A stretch of DNA of 64,000 bases from Streptomyces sp. BK239 (GTDB lineage: Bacteria > Actinomycetota > Actinomycetes > Streptomycetales > Streptomycetaceae): assembly GCF_004217285.1 (NCBI RefSeq), contig NZ_SHKS01000001.1, forward strand, positions 186,001-250,000. Direction: 5' to 3'. The position numbers and the translations under genes were made by a program. Position 1 is the stretch's first letter. Each line of letters begins with the position of its first letter. The notes beneath the pieces are model-generated. The model saw only the letters and a program-made list of their open reading frames with translations, was not told the origin of the DNA and did no database searches. This document shows positions 38,829 through 47,614 of the stretch, one piece after another.

Positions 38829-39626
38829 CTACGACAGTTGGGCCGCCGCGAGCAGGTACGCGGTCATCGGGTCGTAGTAGCGCGGGCTGACGACATGGTC
38901 GTCCAGGGGCACCGTCACCTGCACGGTGCCCTCCGCCTCGGCGAGGAACAGCGCGGGGTCGTTGCAGTCGGCGTAGCCCACGGAGTCGACGCCGTGCTGT
39001 CCGGCGTAGCCCGCCCAGCCGTGGTCGGCGACGACCAGGTCGGGCAGCGGGCGGCCCTCGCGCTCCAGGCCGGTCAGGATCGCCTTCATCGGCTCGCCCG
39101 AGTGGGTGTGCCACAGGGAGGCGCCGTGTTCGAGGACGGCCACGTCCGCGAACTGCATGACGTACCCCTCGTCCGTCTGCAGCCCGTCCGGGATGACGAC
39201 GATCTCGCAGCCGGCCCGGCGCAGGGCCGCCGCGGTGGCGCGGTGCACGTCGAGCAGGCCGCCGGGGTGGCCGGTGGCGAACAGCACCCGCTGGCGGTCC
39301 TCGGCCGCCTTGCGCAGCCGGCCCGCCAGCCGGTCCAGGGCGTCCACGGTCAGCTCGGGGTCGATGGTGTCCTGCCCGTAGCGGAACTCGGGGTCGTCGT
39401 TGACGCCGACCCGTTCCGCCATCACGGCGAGCACGTCCTGCTCGTCGGTCCAGCGGTCGCCGAGCTCAAGGCCGAGCCAGTAGTTGCGCACGCCGTTCGC
39501 GAGCTGGCGGTAGTGGGAGAGGTTGTTCTCGCGCGGCGTGGCGACGTCCCCCGCGATACGGGTTCGGACGAGATGGGCGACGAGCTCGTCGCGACTGGGA
39601 GTCCCGGGTATCGGCATGCTCCTCAT
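38829..39626 (-). CDS. Phosphatase-like protein
   Basis: 265 residues; ATG 39617 (MPIPGTPSRDELV) is an alternative start. Soluble, no signal peptide. Recognisable conserved stretches: GDVATPRENNLSHYRQLANG, GLELGDRWTDEQDVLAVMAERVGV, VLFATGHPGGLLDVHRATAAALRRAGCEIVVIPDG and VADHGWAGYAGQHGVDSVGYADCNDPALFLAEAEG. This is an actinobacterial family commonly named phosphatase. The His/Asp-rich motifs (ATGHPGG, ADHGWAG) are plausible catalytic sites, but no mechanism is established from sequence. It is convergent with the small secreted protein gene. Confidence 0.7.
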   Translation of the reverse strand: MRSMPIPGTPSRDELVAHLVRTRIAGDVATPRENNLSHYRQLANGVRNYWLGLELGDRWTDEQDVLAVMAERVGVNDDPEFRYGQDTIDPELTVDALDRLAGRLRKAAEDRQRVLFATGHPGGLLDVHRATAAALRRAGCEIVVIPDGLQTDEGYVMQFADVAVLEHGASLWHTHSGEPMKAILTGLEREGRPLPDLVVADHGWAGYAGQHGVDSVGYADCNDPALFLAEAEGTVQVTVPLDDHVVSPRYYDPMTAYLLAAAQLS

Positions 39627-39717
39627 TGTGAGGCAGCCGCCGCCGTCATGAGGCAGTGATCGCCGTCATGAGGCCGCGACCGCCCGTCCGGCCTCGTCAG
39701 TCTCACGAGGGGGCGTC

Positions 39718-41217
39718 TCACCCGCGCTTCAGCGCGAACCACAGTTCCATGCGCACGTCCGGGTCGTTCAGGTCGACGGCCAGGAGGGCGGCGCAGCGGG
39801 CCATCCGCTGGCGCACGGTGTTGCGGTGCACGGACAGCGCGGTCGCCGTCCGGTCCCAACTGCCGTGCAGGGAGAGCCACGTGCGCAGGGTCTCGGTGAG
39901 CGCCGGGGCGTCGGCGAGCGGCGCCAGGAGGGCGCGGGCGTGGGCCTCGGCGTCGTCGGCCGGGACCAGGTCGGTGAGCGCGGAGCGGGCGCCGTGCCGG
40001 ACCAGCGGGGTGCGCGTCGCGTGGGCGCGGGCCAGGGCGCGGGCCGCCTGCACGTCGGCGAGCGCCCACTCGCCGGGCTCCACGGCGGCGCTCACCCCGA
40101 GCGTCCACCCCTCCTGCGCGGCCGGCTCCCGCCCGGCCGGCACGAGCACGCGTACGACCCCGTCCCCGGCCCCCTCCTCGACTCGTTCCCCGGAGTCGAC
40201 CAGCGCCGACCCGAGCGCGGCCCCCAGCGCCGACGCGGCCATGGCGTCCGGTGCCCGGCCCTGCGGCCGCCCGTGCACCACCCGCCACCGCCCACCGCCC
40301 AGCAGCGGGGCCACCTCCTCGGGGGCGGCGCCCAGGAGGAGGCGCACGAGGGCCGAGGAGTGGGCCGCCCCCGTGGCGGTCCGGTGCCCGGCGGTCAGGA
40401 GCGACAGCAGCACGGCGGCGACGGAGACGACGGTGTGGTCGCCGGGTTCACGCCGCGAGGCGGCCACCCCGAGCACGAGACCGCGCCCCGCGCCCAGCAC
40501 GTACGCGGTGAGAGGCTCGCCGCCCGGGGCGGTGTCGCTTGCGGTGGCGGAGGCCCGCGCGACGACGGCCCGCGCGAGCTCCGCCAGCGCCTCCCGCGTC
40601 CCGCTCCCCGGCTCCCGCCCCGCCGCCGCGAGCTGGACGCCCTCGGGCCGGTACAGCACCGCCCAGCCGCCCACGCGCCGGGCCAGCTGCCGCAGGACCG
40701 AGGGGACGGGATCCGGGCGGGACGCCGCGGCGGCGAGGCTCTGCTGCGCCTTCGCCACCCGGCGCAGTTCGGCGTGCCGGGCCTCGGCCATCAGCTGCCA
40801 GACCGCGCGGGCGACCCCGGAGAACGTCGTCTGCGGCGGCACCTCCAGCAGCGGCAGCCCGTGCGCGTCGCAGGCCGCGACCAGCGCGGGCGGCACCCTG
40901 TCGTGCACCGGCGCCAGCCCGAAACCGAGCGCGGCCCCGCCCGCGGCGACGACCCGGGCGACGTACGCGTCGACGTGCTCCTCCGGGCCCGCCGCCTCCG
41001 GGATGTGCACCCCCGCCGTCAGCAGCAGCTCACCGCCCAGCAGGTACGGGTACGGGTCCGCCATCTCCGAGGTGTGCGCCCAGTGGACGGCCAGGCCGGG
41101 CCCGGACGGCCCGGCGATCTGCCGCAGGCCCAGGTCCTCGCGGGCCAGCAGGGCGTCGAGCGGCACCGGCGGAGTGGGCGGGACCGCGGGATCGGGCACG
41201 GTGTGCAATCCGTTCAT
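39718..41217 (-). CDS. PucR-family transcriptional regulator
   Basis: 499 residues from ATG 41217; the frame extends to a GTG at 41283 and neither has a clear RBS. Three-part architecture. N-terminal PucR_1 domain (~20-145): LLAREDLGLRQIAGPSG ... YLLGGELLLTAG. Central degenerate GGDEF-like region. C-terminal PucR-type helix-turn-helix (~445-495): TLRTWLSLHGSWDRTATALSVHRNTVRQRMARCAALLAVDLNDPDVRMELWFAL. PucR proteins often act as ligand-responsive activators of nitrogen-compound catabolism. It is divergent from the ureohydrolase/ThDP operon and is its likely regulator. Confidence 0.87.
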   Translation of the reverse strand: MNGLHTVPDPAVPPTPPVPLDALLAREDLGLRQIAGPSGPGLAVHWAHTSEMADPYPYLLGGELLLTAGVHIPEAAGPEEHVDAYVARVVAAGGAALGFGLAPVHDRVPPALVAACDAHGLPLLEVPPQTTFSGVARAVWQLMAEARHAELRRVAKAQQSLAAAASRPDPVPSVLRQLARRVGGWAVLYRPEGVQLAAAGREPGSGTREALAELARAVVARASATASDTAPGGEPLTAYVLGAGRGLVLGVAASRREPGDHTVVSVAAVLLSLLTAGHRTATGAAHSSALVRLLLGAAPEEVAPLLGGGRWRVVHGRPQGRAPDAMAASALGAALGSALVDSGERVEEGAGDGVVRVLVPAGREPAAQEGWTLGVSAAVEPGEWALADVQAARALARAHATRTPLVRHGARSALTDLVPADDAEAHARALLAPLADAPALTETLRTWLSLHGSWDRTATALSVHRNTVRQRMARCAALLAVDLNDPDVRMELWFALKRG

Positions 41218-41393
41218 GTCGAGCGCCAGGAGTGGAGGAAACGTACACTTCCCGGCCTCGTCGCGGCCACCTAGGGTCGGCACGCGACCGAGGTCCGAAC
41301 TCGTGTCCGACCCGGTCGTGGCCCCCCAGTACAGTCGTCATCAGCGGTACAGAGCAGTACATACGCGGCGACGCGTAGGAAAGAAGGCAGTTC
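41218..41393. promoter_or_regulatory. PucR-speB divergent promoter with repeated GTAC motifs
   Basis: ACGTAC at 41241-41246, AGTACA at 41328-41333, GGTACA at 41346-41351 and AGTACA at 41356-41361. The last two form a 10-bp-period direct repeat close to the speB start. It is a candidate PucR operator cluster. Confidence 0.4.
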
Positions 41394-42374
41394 ATGAGCA
41401 GCAACGAGACGCCGCGCGGCCCGGTCGACTCCTCGCGGATCCCCCGGTACGCCGGTCCCGCGACCTTCGCCCGGCTGCCCCGCCTCGACGAGGTCGGCCG
41501 CGCGGACGTCGCCGTCGTCGGCGTGCCGTTCGACTCGGGCGTCTCCTACCGGCCGGGCGCCCGCTTCGGCGGCAACGCCATCCGCGAGGCCTCCCGGCTG
41601 CTCAGGCCGTACAACCCGGCGCAGGACGCCTCCCCGTTCGCCCTCGCGCAGGTCGCGGACGGCGGCGACATCGCGGTGAACCCCTTCGACATCCACGAGG
41701 CCGTCGAGACCGTCGAGGCGGCCGCCGACGACCTGCTCGGCACCGGCGCCCGCCTGATGACCCTCGGCGGCGACCACACCATCGCCCTGCCGCTCCTGCG
41801 CTCGGTCGCCAAGAAGCACGGCCCGGTCGCGCTGCTCCACTTCGACGCCCACCTCGACACCTGGGACACCTACTTCGGCGCCGAGTACACCCACGGCACG
41901 CCGTTCCGCCGGGCTGTCGAGGAGGGCATCCTCGACACCGAGGCGCTCTCCCACGTCGGCACCCGAGGCCCGCTCTACGGCAAGCAGGACCTCACCGACG
42001 ACGAGAAGATGGGCTTCGGCATCGTCACCTCGGCGGACGTCTACCGGCGCGGCGCCGACGAGGTCGCCGACCAGCTGCGCCAGCGCATCGGCGACCGGCC
42101 GCTGTACATCTCCATCGACATCGACTGCCTGGACCCGGCCCACGCGCCCGGCACCGGCACGCCCGAGGCCGGCGGCATGACCTCCCGCGAGCTGCTGGAG
42201 ATCCTGCGCGGCCTGGCGTCCTGCAACCTGGTCTCCGCGGACGTCGTCGAGGTGGCGCCCGCGTACGATCACGCGGAGATCACGTCGGTGGCCGCGTCCC
42301 ACACGGCGTACGAACTGACCACGATCATGTCCCGCCAGATCGCCGCGGCGCGTGAGGAGAACGAGGGCAAGTGA
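41394..42374 (+). CDS. speB: Ureohydrolase: agmatinase or guanidinobutyrase
   Basis: 326 residues of the arginase/agmatinase fold. The dinuclear Mn ligands are intact: [17 protein letters not shown] and [22 protein letters not shown]. It releases urea from a guanidino compound: agmatine to putrescine, or 4-guanidinobutyrate to GABA. Sequence alone does not separate the two. GAAAGAAGG precedes ATG 41394. The stop overlaps the GTG of the ThDP enzyme, which is unusual for a plain agmatinase and argues for a shared pathway. Confidence 0.92.
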   Translation: MSSNETPRGPVDSSRIPRYAGPATFARLPRLDEVGRADVAVVGVPFDSGVSYRPGARFGGNAIREASRLLRPYNPAQDASPFALAQVADGGDIAVNPFDIHEAVETVEAAADDLLGTGARLMTLGGDHTIALPLLRSVAKKHGPVALLHFDAHLDTWDTYFGAEYTHGTPFRRAVEEGILDTEALSHVGTRGPLYGKQDLTDDEKMGFGIVTSADVYRRGADEVADQLRQRIGDRPLYISIDIDCLDPAHAPGTGTPEAGGMTSRELLEILRGLASCNLVSADVVEVAPAYDHAEITSVAASHTAYELTTIMSRQIAAAREENEGK

Positions 42375-44056
42375 CCCACGACCACGACCTGGTGCTCCGC
42401 CCGACCGCCGCCCAGACGGAGGCCGCGCTGAACCCTCCTCCCGGCCGCACCGGCGGAGACCTGGTCGTGGAGACGCTGGCCGGGCTCGGCGCGACGACCG
42501 TGTTCGGCCTGCCGGGCCAGCACGCCCTCGGCGTGTTCGACGCGCTGCGCCGCTCCGACCTGCGGTACGTCGGCCTGAGGGTGGAGAACAACGCGGGCTT
42601 CGCCGCCGACGCGTACGGCCGTGTCACCGGCGAGGCGGCGCCGCTGCTGTTGTCGACGGGCCCGGGCGCCCTGACGTCGCTCGCCGCGCTCCAGGAGGCG
42701 GCGGCGGCCAGCGCGCCCGTGCTGGCGATCTGCAGCCAGGTGCCGACGGCGGGGCTGGGCGGCGGTCGCCGCGGCCATCTGCACGAACTCCCCGACCAGG
42801 CCGCGTCGTTCAGGGGGATCGTCAAGTCCGTCCACACCGTCCGCGCCCAGTCCCAGATCCCGTCCGCGATCGAGGCGGCCTGGAAGTCCGCGCTGACGGC
42901 CCCGCACGGCCCGGTGTGGGTGGAGATCCCGCAGGACGTCCTGTCGGCGGCCACGCCGCTCCCGGCGGTGACGGTCGGGGACGCCTTCCCCGGGGAACTG
43001 CCCCCGCGCCCCGAACTCACCGCCGTGGCAGCCGACCTGCTCTCCCGCGCCGAGCGCCCGGCGATCATCGCGGGCGGCGGGGTGGTCCGGGCGGACGCTT
43101 CGGGCAAGCTGCGCAAGCTCGCGGAACGGCTGGACGCGCCCGTGGTGACGACCTTCGGCGGCAAGGGCGCCTTCCCATGGACCCACCCCCTCTCCCTGAG
43201 GTCCTGGCTGGAGGACCGCCACACCACCGACTTCCTTCAGGACGCGGACGTCCTGCTGGTGGTCGGCTCGGGCCTGGGTGAACTGTCGTCCAACTACCAC
43301 ACGTTCGCGCCCCGGGGCCGGGTGATCCAGATCGAGGCGGACCTCGGCAAGCTGGAGGCGAACCACCCCGCGCTGGGCATCCACGCGGACGCCCGCCTCG
43401 CGCTCCAGGCGCTGCTGGAGACGGTGGACGAGCGCCGGGACCCTGCCGCCCCGGAGCGGGTCCGCGTCCTCCTCGCGAAGGTCGCCGACCGCATCGCCGC
43501 CCAGGAACTCACCCTGGAACAGGAGGTGCTGGCGTCGGTGCGCGGGGCACTCCCGGCCGACTCCCCGTCCTTCTGGGACATGACGATCCTCGCGTACTGG
43601 GCCTGGTCGGCGTTCGACGCCAAGGGGCCCAACCTCATGCACTCCGCCCAGGGCGCGGGCGGCCTCGGCTACGCCTTCCCGGCGGCGCTCGGCGCGGCGG
43701 CCGCCGACCCGACCCGCCCGGTGCTGGCGGTGTCGGGCGACGGCGGCGCGATGTACTCGGTCGCCGAGCTGGCGACCGCGAGGCAGCACGACCTGCCCGT
43801 GACCTGGCTGATCGTGGACGACGGCGGCTACGGCATCCTGCGCGAGTACATGACCGACGCGTTCGGCCGGGCCACGGGGACCGAGCTGACAGGCCCGGAC
43901 TTCGTCGCCCTGGCGGAGTCCTTCGGCGTGCCGGCCACGCGCACGGCCCCGGAGACCCTGCGAGCCGACCTGGCGCGGGCCCTCGCGGCCCCGGGCCCGT
44001 CGGTGGTCGTGCTCCCGGCGGTCCTGCGCATGTTCGCGCCGACGCACCTGGGCTGA
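42371..44056 (+). CDS. ThDP-dependent decarboxylase/synthase, possible 2-ketoarginine decarboxylase
   Basis: 561 residues in the three-domain acetolactate synthase/benzoylformate decarboxylase architecture. PYR domain: [14 protein letters not shown] and the cofactor-activating Glu in [14 protein letters not shown]. Central domain: [17 protein letters not shown] domain: [13 protein letters not shown] then VDDGGYG. The ThDP-metal motif therefore reads GDG...DD where NN or ND is usual. The GTG start overlaps the speB stop (GTGA). The ThDP enzyme AruI (559 aa) decarboxylates 2-ketoarginine in Pseudomonas, upstream of guanidinobutyrase; the coupled gene pair fits that route. Acetolactate synthase itself is unlikely in this setting. 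Specific function is inference. Confidence 0.82.
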   Translation: MTHDHDLVLRPTAAQTEAALNPPPGRTGGDLVVETLAGLGATTVFGLPGQHALGVFDALRRSDLRYVGLRVENNAGFAADAYGRVTGEAAPLLLSTGPGALTSLAALQEAAAASAPVLAICSQVPTAGLGGGRRGHLHELPDQAASFRGIVKSVHTVRAQSQIPSAIEAAWKSALTAPHGPVWVEIPQDVLSAATPLPAVTVGDAFPGELPPRPELTAVAADLLSRAERPAIIAGGGVVRADASGKLRKLAERLDAPVVTTFGGKGAFPWTHPLSLRSWLEDRHTTDFLQDADVLLVVGSGLGELSSNYHTFAPRGRVIQIEADLGKLEANHPALGIHADARLALQALLETVDERRDPAAPERVRVLLAKVADRIAAQELTLEQEVLASVRGALPADSPSFWDMTILAYWAWSAFDAKGPNLMHSAQGAGGLGYAFPAALGAAAADPTRPVLAVSGDGGAMYSVAELATARQHDLPVTWLIVDDGGYGILREYMTDAFGRATGTELTGPDFVALAESFGVPATRTAPETLRADLARALAAPGPSVVVLPAVLRMFAPTHLG

Positions 44057-44084
44057 CGGCGTTCCCCCTGCCGGACGGGCTCGG

Positions 44085-44894
44085 CTACCAGATGGCCTCG
44101 ACCCATTCCGGGTGGTCGATGAACGGGTTGCGGTTCTTCTGGTAGGTGTCGTAGATGACCTGGTTGCGGCGCTCCTCGAAGGCGCTCGGCGGGTCCTGCT
44201 CGTTCCACTGCTTGAGGACGGACAGCTTGCCCATGTAGGGGTTGCTGCCGTTGTCGACCTTCTCGTTCGGCTCGAGGTCGGCGAAGCCGTCGCCGCCGTC
44301 GTAGCGCACGGCCATGTAGAGGATCATGCGGGCCACGTCGCCCTTGTCCGCGTCGCGCGGCTCGAAGGAGTCGGAGTCCGTGAGGCTGCCGCCTCCGCCG
44401 CTGACCGCGCTGCCGCCGTTGTCGAAGTCCTTGTTGCCGCGGATGCTGTTGACCTGGACGTCGGCGGCGCGCAGGTGGTGCAGGTCGGTGCCGGGGCCGG
44501 TCACCTCGCCGAAGTCGCCGTGGGACTTGGCCCAGGTGTGCTCGCGGTTCCAGTCGCCGAGGTCGCCGCCGTTGAGGGACTTGCTGCGTGAGACGCCGCT
44601 GTACAGCAGGATCACGTTGCTGCTGTTGTTCGGGTCCTGGTCGGTGACCTTCAGCGCGTTCCAGACCGCGGAGTACGAGATCTTCGTCTGCGGGGTGATG
44701 ATCGTGTGCAGGGCCGACTTCAGGCTCGTCCCCGACTTGCCGATCGCGTTCTTGTAGTACGTCTGGTCGTACGCGGTGGTGGTGGCCGCGGCGGGGGTCG
44801 CGGTCAGGGCGGGGGCGGTGAGACCGACCAGGACGGCGGAGGTGGCGAGGGCCATCGTCTTCCACCGGCGTGAGCGGGTCGTCGTAGCCAGCAT
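44085..44894 (-). CDS. Secreted endonuclease I family nuclease
   Basis: 269 residues. A signal peptide (RSRRWKTMALATSAVLVGLTAPALTATPAAA) is followed by an endonuclease I (EndA/NucM, HNH-like beta-beta-alpha-metal) domain. Key motifs are NREHTWAKSHGDFGE and DLHHLRAADVQVNSIRGNKDFD, with the catalytic His and metal-binding Asn/His. It degrades extracellular nucleic acid. It is convergent with the ThDP gene. A 14-bp near-perfect direct repeat (TCTACGCGGGTTGA at 44908 and TCTACGCGAGTTGA at 45018) flanks its promoter region. Confidence 0.9.
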   Translation of the reverse strand: MLATTTRSRRWKTMALATSAVLVGLTAPALTATPAAATTTAYDQTYYKNAIGKSGTSLKSALHTIITPQTKISYSAVWNALKVTDQDPNNSSNVILLYSGVSRSKSLNGGDLGDWNREHTWAKSHGDFGEVTGPGTDLHHLRAADVQVNSIRGNKDFDNGGSAVSGGGGSLTDSDSFEPRDADKGDVARMILYMAVRYDGGDGFADLEPNEKVDNGSNPYMGKLSVLKQWNEQDPPSAFEERRNQVIYDTYQKNRNPFIDHPEWVEAIW

Positions 44895-45049
44895 GTGGGG
44901 TGTCCGATCTACGCGGGTTGAGGGGAGGCGGCAATCGGGAGCGTGACATGCACATGCGGCCTTGTAAATGAATCCGACGTGTCGAGTGGATGACGGAAAG
45001 CGGCAAGTCAGGTTTTGTCTACGCGAGTTGATCGCGATGGGAGTACGAG

Positions 45050-45082
45050 GACGGCCCCCGGCTCGGTCGAGCGGGGGCCGTC
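45050..45082 (-). terminator. Terminator of the GT39 gene
   Basis: Stem GACGGCCCCCG(G)CTCG against CGAGCGGGGGCCGTC with one bulged G and a 2-base loop, 20 bases after the stop at 45103. Confidence 0.75.
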
Positions 45083-45102
45083 GGCGCTGTGGTGACGGAG
45101 CG

Positions 45103-47442
45103 TCAGCTCACGTCGGAGGCGTCCAGGCGGTAGATCGTCGAGGAGTCGGAGTCGCCGCCCGAGCCGGAGTCGGAGGAGTTCCCGTTCCCGGACGTGTCGC
45201 CCGAAGCCGACTCCTGCGTCGCCGCGGCGGAGCTGTACTCGCTCTCGTTCACCGCCGTCCCGTTCTTCTGCACCCACGCGGTCACCTCGGAACTCGCGGT
45301 GGAGCCGCCGCCGCGGCCGCCCTCCCCCACGCTCGAATTCGCTCGCGTGGGGGCACCCCCATCGCCGCCGAGCTGGACGTAGTGCAACTCGCCCTTCTTC
45401 ACCAGCTCCTTGAGCTTGGCCAGGGTCATCGCGTTGTCACTGCCGGACCAGCCCCACATCGAGATCACCGGCACGCCGCTGCTGAGGACGAGTTGCGCCG
45501 CGCTCTGCGAACTGGACACCGCCAGCAGCCACTTGGCGCCGTCCTGGTTCTTCTTCAGATACGCGATCAGCTCGCTGCTCGCGCCGCCCGTTCCGCCTGG
45601 GGTCATTCCGCCTCGCGACGTCCCGCCGCCTCCGGCCGTCCCGCCGCCCGTGCCCGCGCCGGAGGGAGGCGTGCCGCCGGCCGCTCCGCCGCCCGGCAGT
45701 TCGCCCCCGCCGGGGAAGCCGCCGGCCTGCCCGCCGGCCTGATCGTCATCCTGCCCTTCGGCCTGACCGTCACCCTGTCCGCCGGCCGGAGCGCCGTCCT
45801 GGCCGCCGCGCTGGGCGCCGTTCGGAGCCCCGCCCTGGCCGCCGCCGGGGAACCCTCCCCGGCCGCCACCGCCGCCGGGGCCGCCCCCGAAGCCCCCGCT
45901 GCCCGTGGTCGGGCCGGCCGTCGGGTTGACGCCGCCCATGCCGCCGCCCGTGCCCGCCGGCACCGACCAGGCGTACGCCGCCGGGCCCGCCACCGCCGCG
46001 ACGACCGCCGCCGCCACCGAGGCGGCCAGCAGCCGTGCCCGGGCGCCGGAACGGAACACGAACAGGCCCGTGACCGCAAGCGCCATGACCACGCCCACGG
46101 ACGGCCACAGCCAGGTGTTCCAGCCGGACGCCCGGCGCAGCAGCACGATCGCCCATGCGGCGGTGACGCCCAGCGCGAGCGGCAGCGCCCACGCCCAGCG
46201 CCGGTCGGCGCGGAACGCGCGCAGCAGCATCACGCCGCCGCCCCCGCACAGGACCGCGACGCCGGGGGCGAGCGCGGTCGTGTAGTACGGGTGCATGGTG
46301 CCCTCGGCCAGGGCGAACGTCAGGTAGTGCAGCAGCGTCCAGCCGCCCCACAGCAGCAGCGCGGCGCGGGTGAGGTCGGTGCGCGGTGCACGGCCGCACA
46401 GGACGAGGCCGGCGACGAGGGCGATGGCCGAGAAGGGGAGCAGCCAGGAGATCTGCCCGCCGAGGACGTCGTTGAACAGCCGGCCGATGCCGGCGGCCCC
46501 GGAGAAGCCGCCGCCTCCGCCCCCGCCGCCCCCGCCGTTGCCCTCGCCGCCGAAGATCCGGCCGAGACCGTTGTAGCCCATGATCAGGTTCCAGGCGCTG
46601 CCGTCGGTGGAGCCGCCGATGTAGGGCCGCTCACCGGCCGGGACCAGGGACACGGCCGCCGCCCACCAGAAGCTGGACACGGCCAGTGCCACCCCGGCGA
46701 CCAGCAGGTTCACGATCCGCCTCACCGGCGTCGGCCTGGCCGCGTACAGGTAGACCGCGAAGACGGCGGGCAGCGCGATGTAGCCCTGGAGCATCTTGGT
46801 GTTGAAGGCCAGCCCGAAGCACACCGCTGAGCCGACGAGCGGCAGCAGCCTGCCGTCGCGCACGGCCCGCAGGGCAAGCGCCGCGCCGCCCGCCATCAGG
46901 AACACCAGGAGCGTGTCGGGGTTGTTGTCGCGGTTGATGGCGACGGTGATCGGGGTCAGCGCGAGCACCAGCGCGGCGAGGGCCGCCGCGCCGTGGCCCC
47001 ACACCCGCTTCACCGAGGAGTGCACGACCCGGATCGTGGCGAGGGCCGCCAGGATCAGCGGCAGCATCATCTGCCAGGTGCCGAAACCGAACAGCCGGCA
47101 GGACAGGCCCATCACCATCAGGGCGAAGGGCGGCTTGTCGACGGTCATGAAGTTCCCGGCGTCCAACGAGCCGAAGAACCAGGCCTTCCAGTTCTGTGTG
47201 CCGCTCAGCACGGCGGCGCTGTAGAAGCTGTTGAGGGACGAGCCCGAGAGGTTCCAGGAGTACAGCGCCGCCGCCAGGGCGAGAATCGCGAGCAGTGCGG
47301 GGAGCGACCAGCGCGGCGCCCGCTCCGGTGGCGTGGGCGCGGCTGACGACGCCGGCGCAGGCGACGACGTGGCCGTCGCGGGCCGGTCGGGGGAGGCGGT
47401 CGGCTGGGGGAGGGGATCGGTGGCTGAGGTCACCCTTCGCAT
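45103..47442 (-). CDS. GT39/ArnT-like membrane glycosyltransferase
   Basis: 779 residues. A Ser/Pro/Ala-rich N-terminus (~45) precedes a GT-C membrane core of about a dozen segments to ~500. Its first outer loop carries NWKAWFFGSLDAGNFMTVDKPPFALMVMG, the acidic donor/acceptor region of polyprenyl-phosphate sugar transferases, and AINRDNNPDTLLVFLM. A Gly/Gln/Pro low-complexity stretch (~495-625) links to a C-terminal extracytoplasmic domain (SSELIAYLKKNQDGAKWLLAVSSSQSAAQLVLSSGVPVISMWGWSGSD). The tail is Ser/Gly/Asp-rich. Inside the C-terminal domain, GGAPTRANSSVGEGG is encoded by a repeat element (45324-45353). It probably transfers a sugar from a polyprenyl-phosphate donor to a cell-envelope acceptor; the acceptor is unknown. 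Confidence 0.87.
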   Translation of the reverse strand: MRRVTSATDPLPQPTASPDRPATATSSPAPASSAAPTPPERAPRWSLPALLAILALAAALYSWNLSGSSLNSFYSAAVLSGTQNWKAWFFGSLDAGNFMTVDKPPFALMVMGLSCRLFGFGTWQMMLPLILAALATIRVVHSSVKRVWGHGAAALAALVLALTPITVAINRDNNPDTLLVFLMAGGAALALRAVRDGRLLPLVGSAVCFGLAFNTKMLQGYIALPAVFAVYLYAARPTPVRRIVNLLVAGVALAVSSFWWAAAVSLVPAGERPYIGGSTDGSAWNLIMGYNGLGRIFGGEGNGGGGGGGGGGFSGAAGIGRLFNDVLGGQISWLLPFSAIALVAGLVLCGRAPRTDLTRAALLLWGGWTLLHYLTFALAEGTMHPYYTTALAPGVAVLCGGGGVMLLRAFRADRRWAWALPLALGVTAAWAIVLLRRASGWNTWLWPSVGVVMALAVTGLFVFRSGARARLLAASVAAAVVAAVAGPAAYAWSVPAGTGGGMGGVNPTAGPTTGSGGFGGGPGGGGGRGGFPGGGQGGAPNGAQRGGQDGAPAGGQGDGQAEGQDDDQAGGQAGGFPGGGELPGGGAAGGTPPSGAGTGGGTAGGGGTSRGGMTPGGTGGASSELIAYLKKNQDGAKWLLAVSSSQSAAQLVLSSGVPVISMWGWSGSDNAMTLAKLKELVKKGELHYVQLGGDGGAPTRANSSVGEGGRGGGSTASSEVTAWVQKNGTAVNESEYSSAAATQESASGDTSGNGNSSDSGSGGDSDSSTIYRLDASDVS
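45324..45353. repeat. Palindromic repeat element inside the GT39 coding sequence
   Basis: CCCCCACGC (45324-45332) and GCGTGGGGG (45345-45353) enclose CGAATTCG. The same pattern is familiar from dispersed GGGGGTGCCCCC...-type intergenic repeats of Streptomyces. Here it is read through in frame. Confidence 0.65.
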
Positions 47443-47614
47443 GCTGCAGGCCGGTCGTGGGTGGCCGCTGTGCCGGACCTGGCCGTCTCCTGTGAAGCCA
47501 CTCGGGCCCCGGTGAGGGCCTCAAGACGTCCGCCCTTCGCGGGCCCTTCAGCGCTTCGAACACCAAGACCCCGCAGCCGTACAACTTTTCGTCGAACCCG
47601 TGTGTCAACCTCGC

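Noticed and set aside
42371..44056. Acetolactate synthase (ilvB) identity
   Set aside because: No small regulatory subunit follows and the gene is fused by overlap to a ureohydrolase gene; the family is broad.
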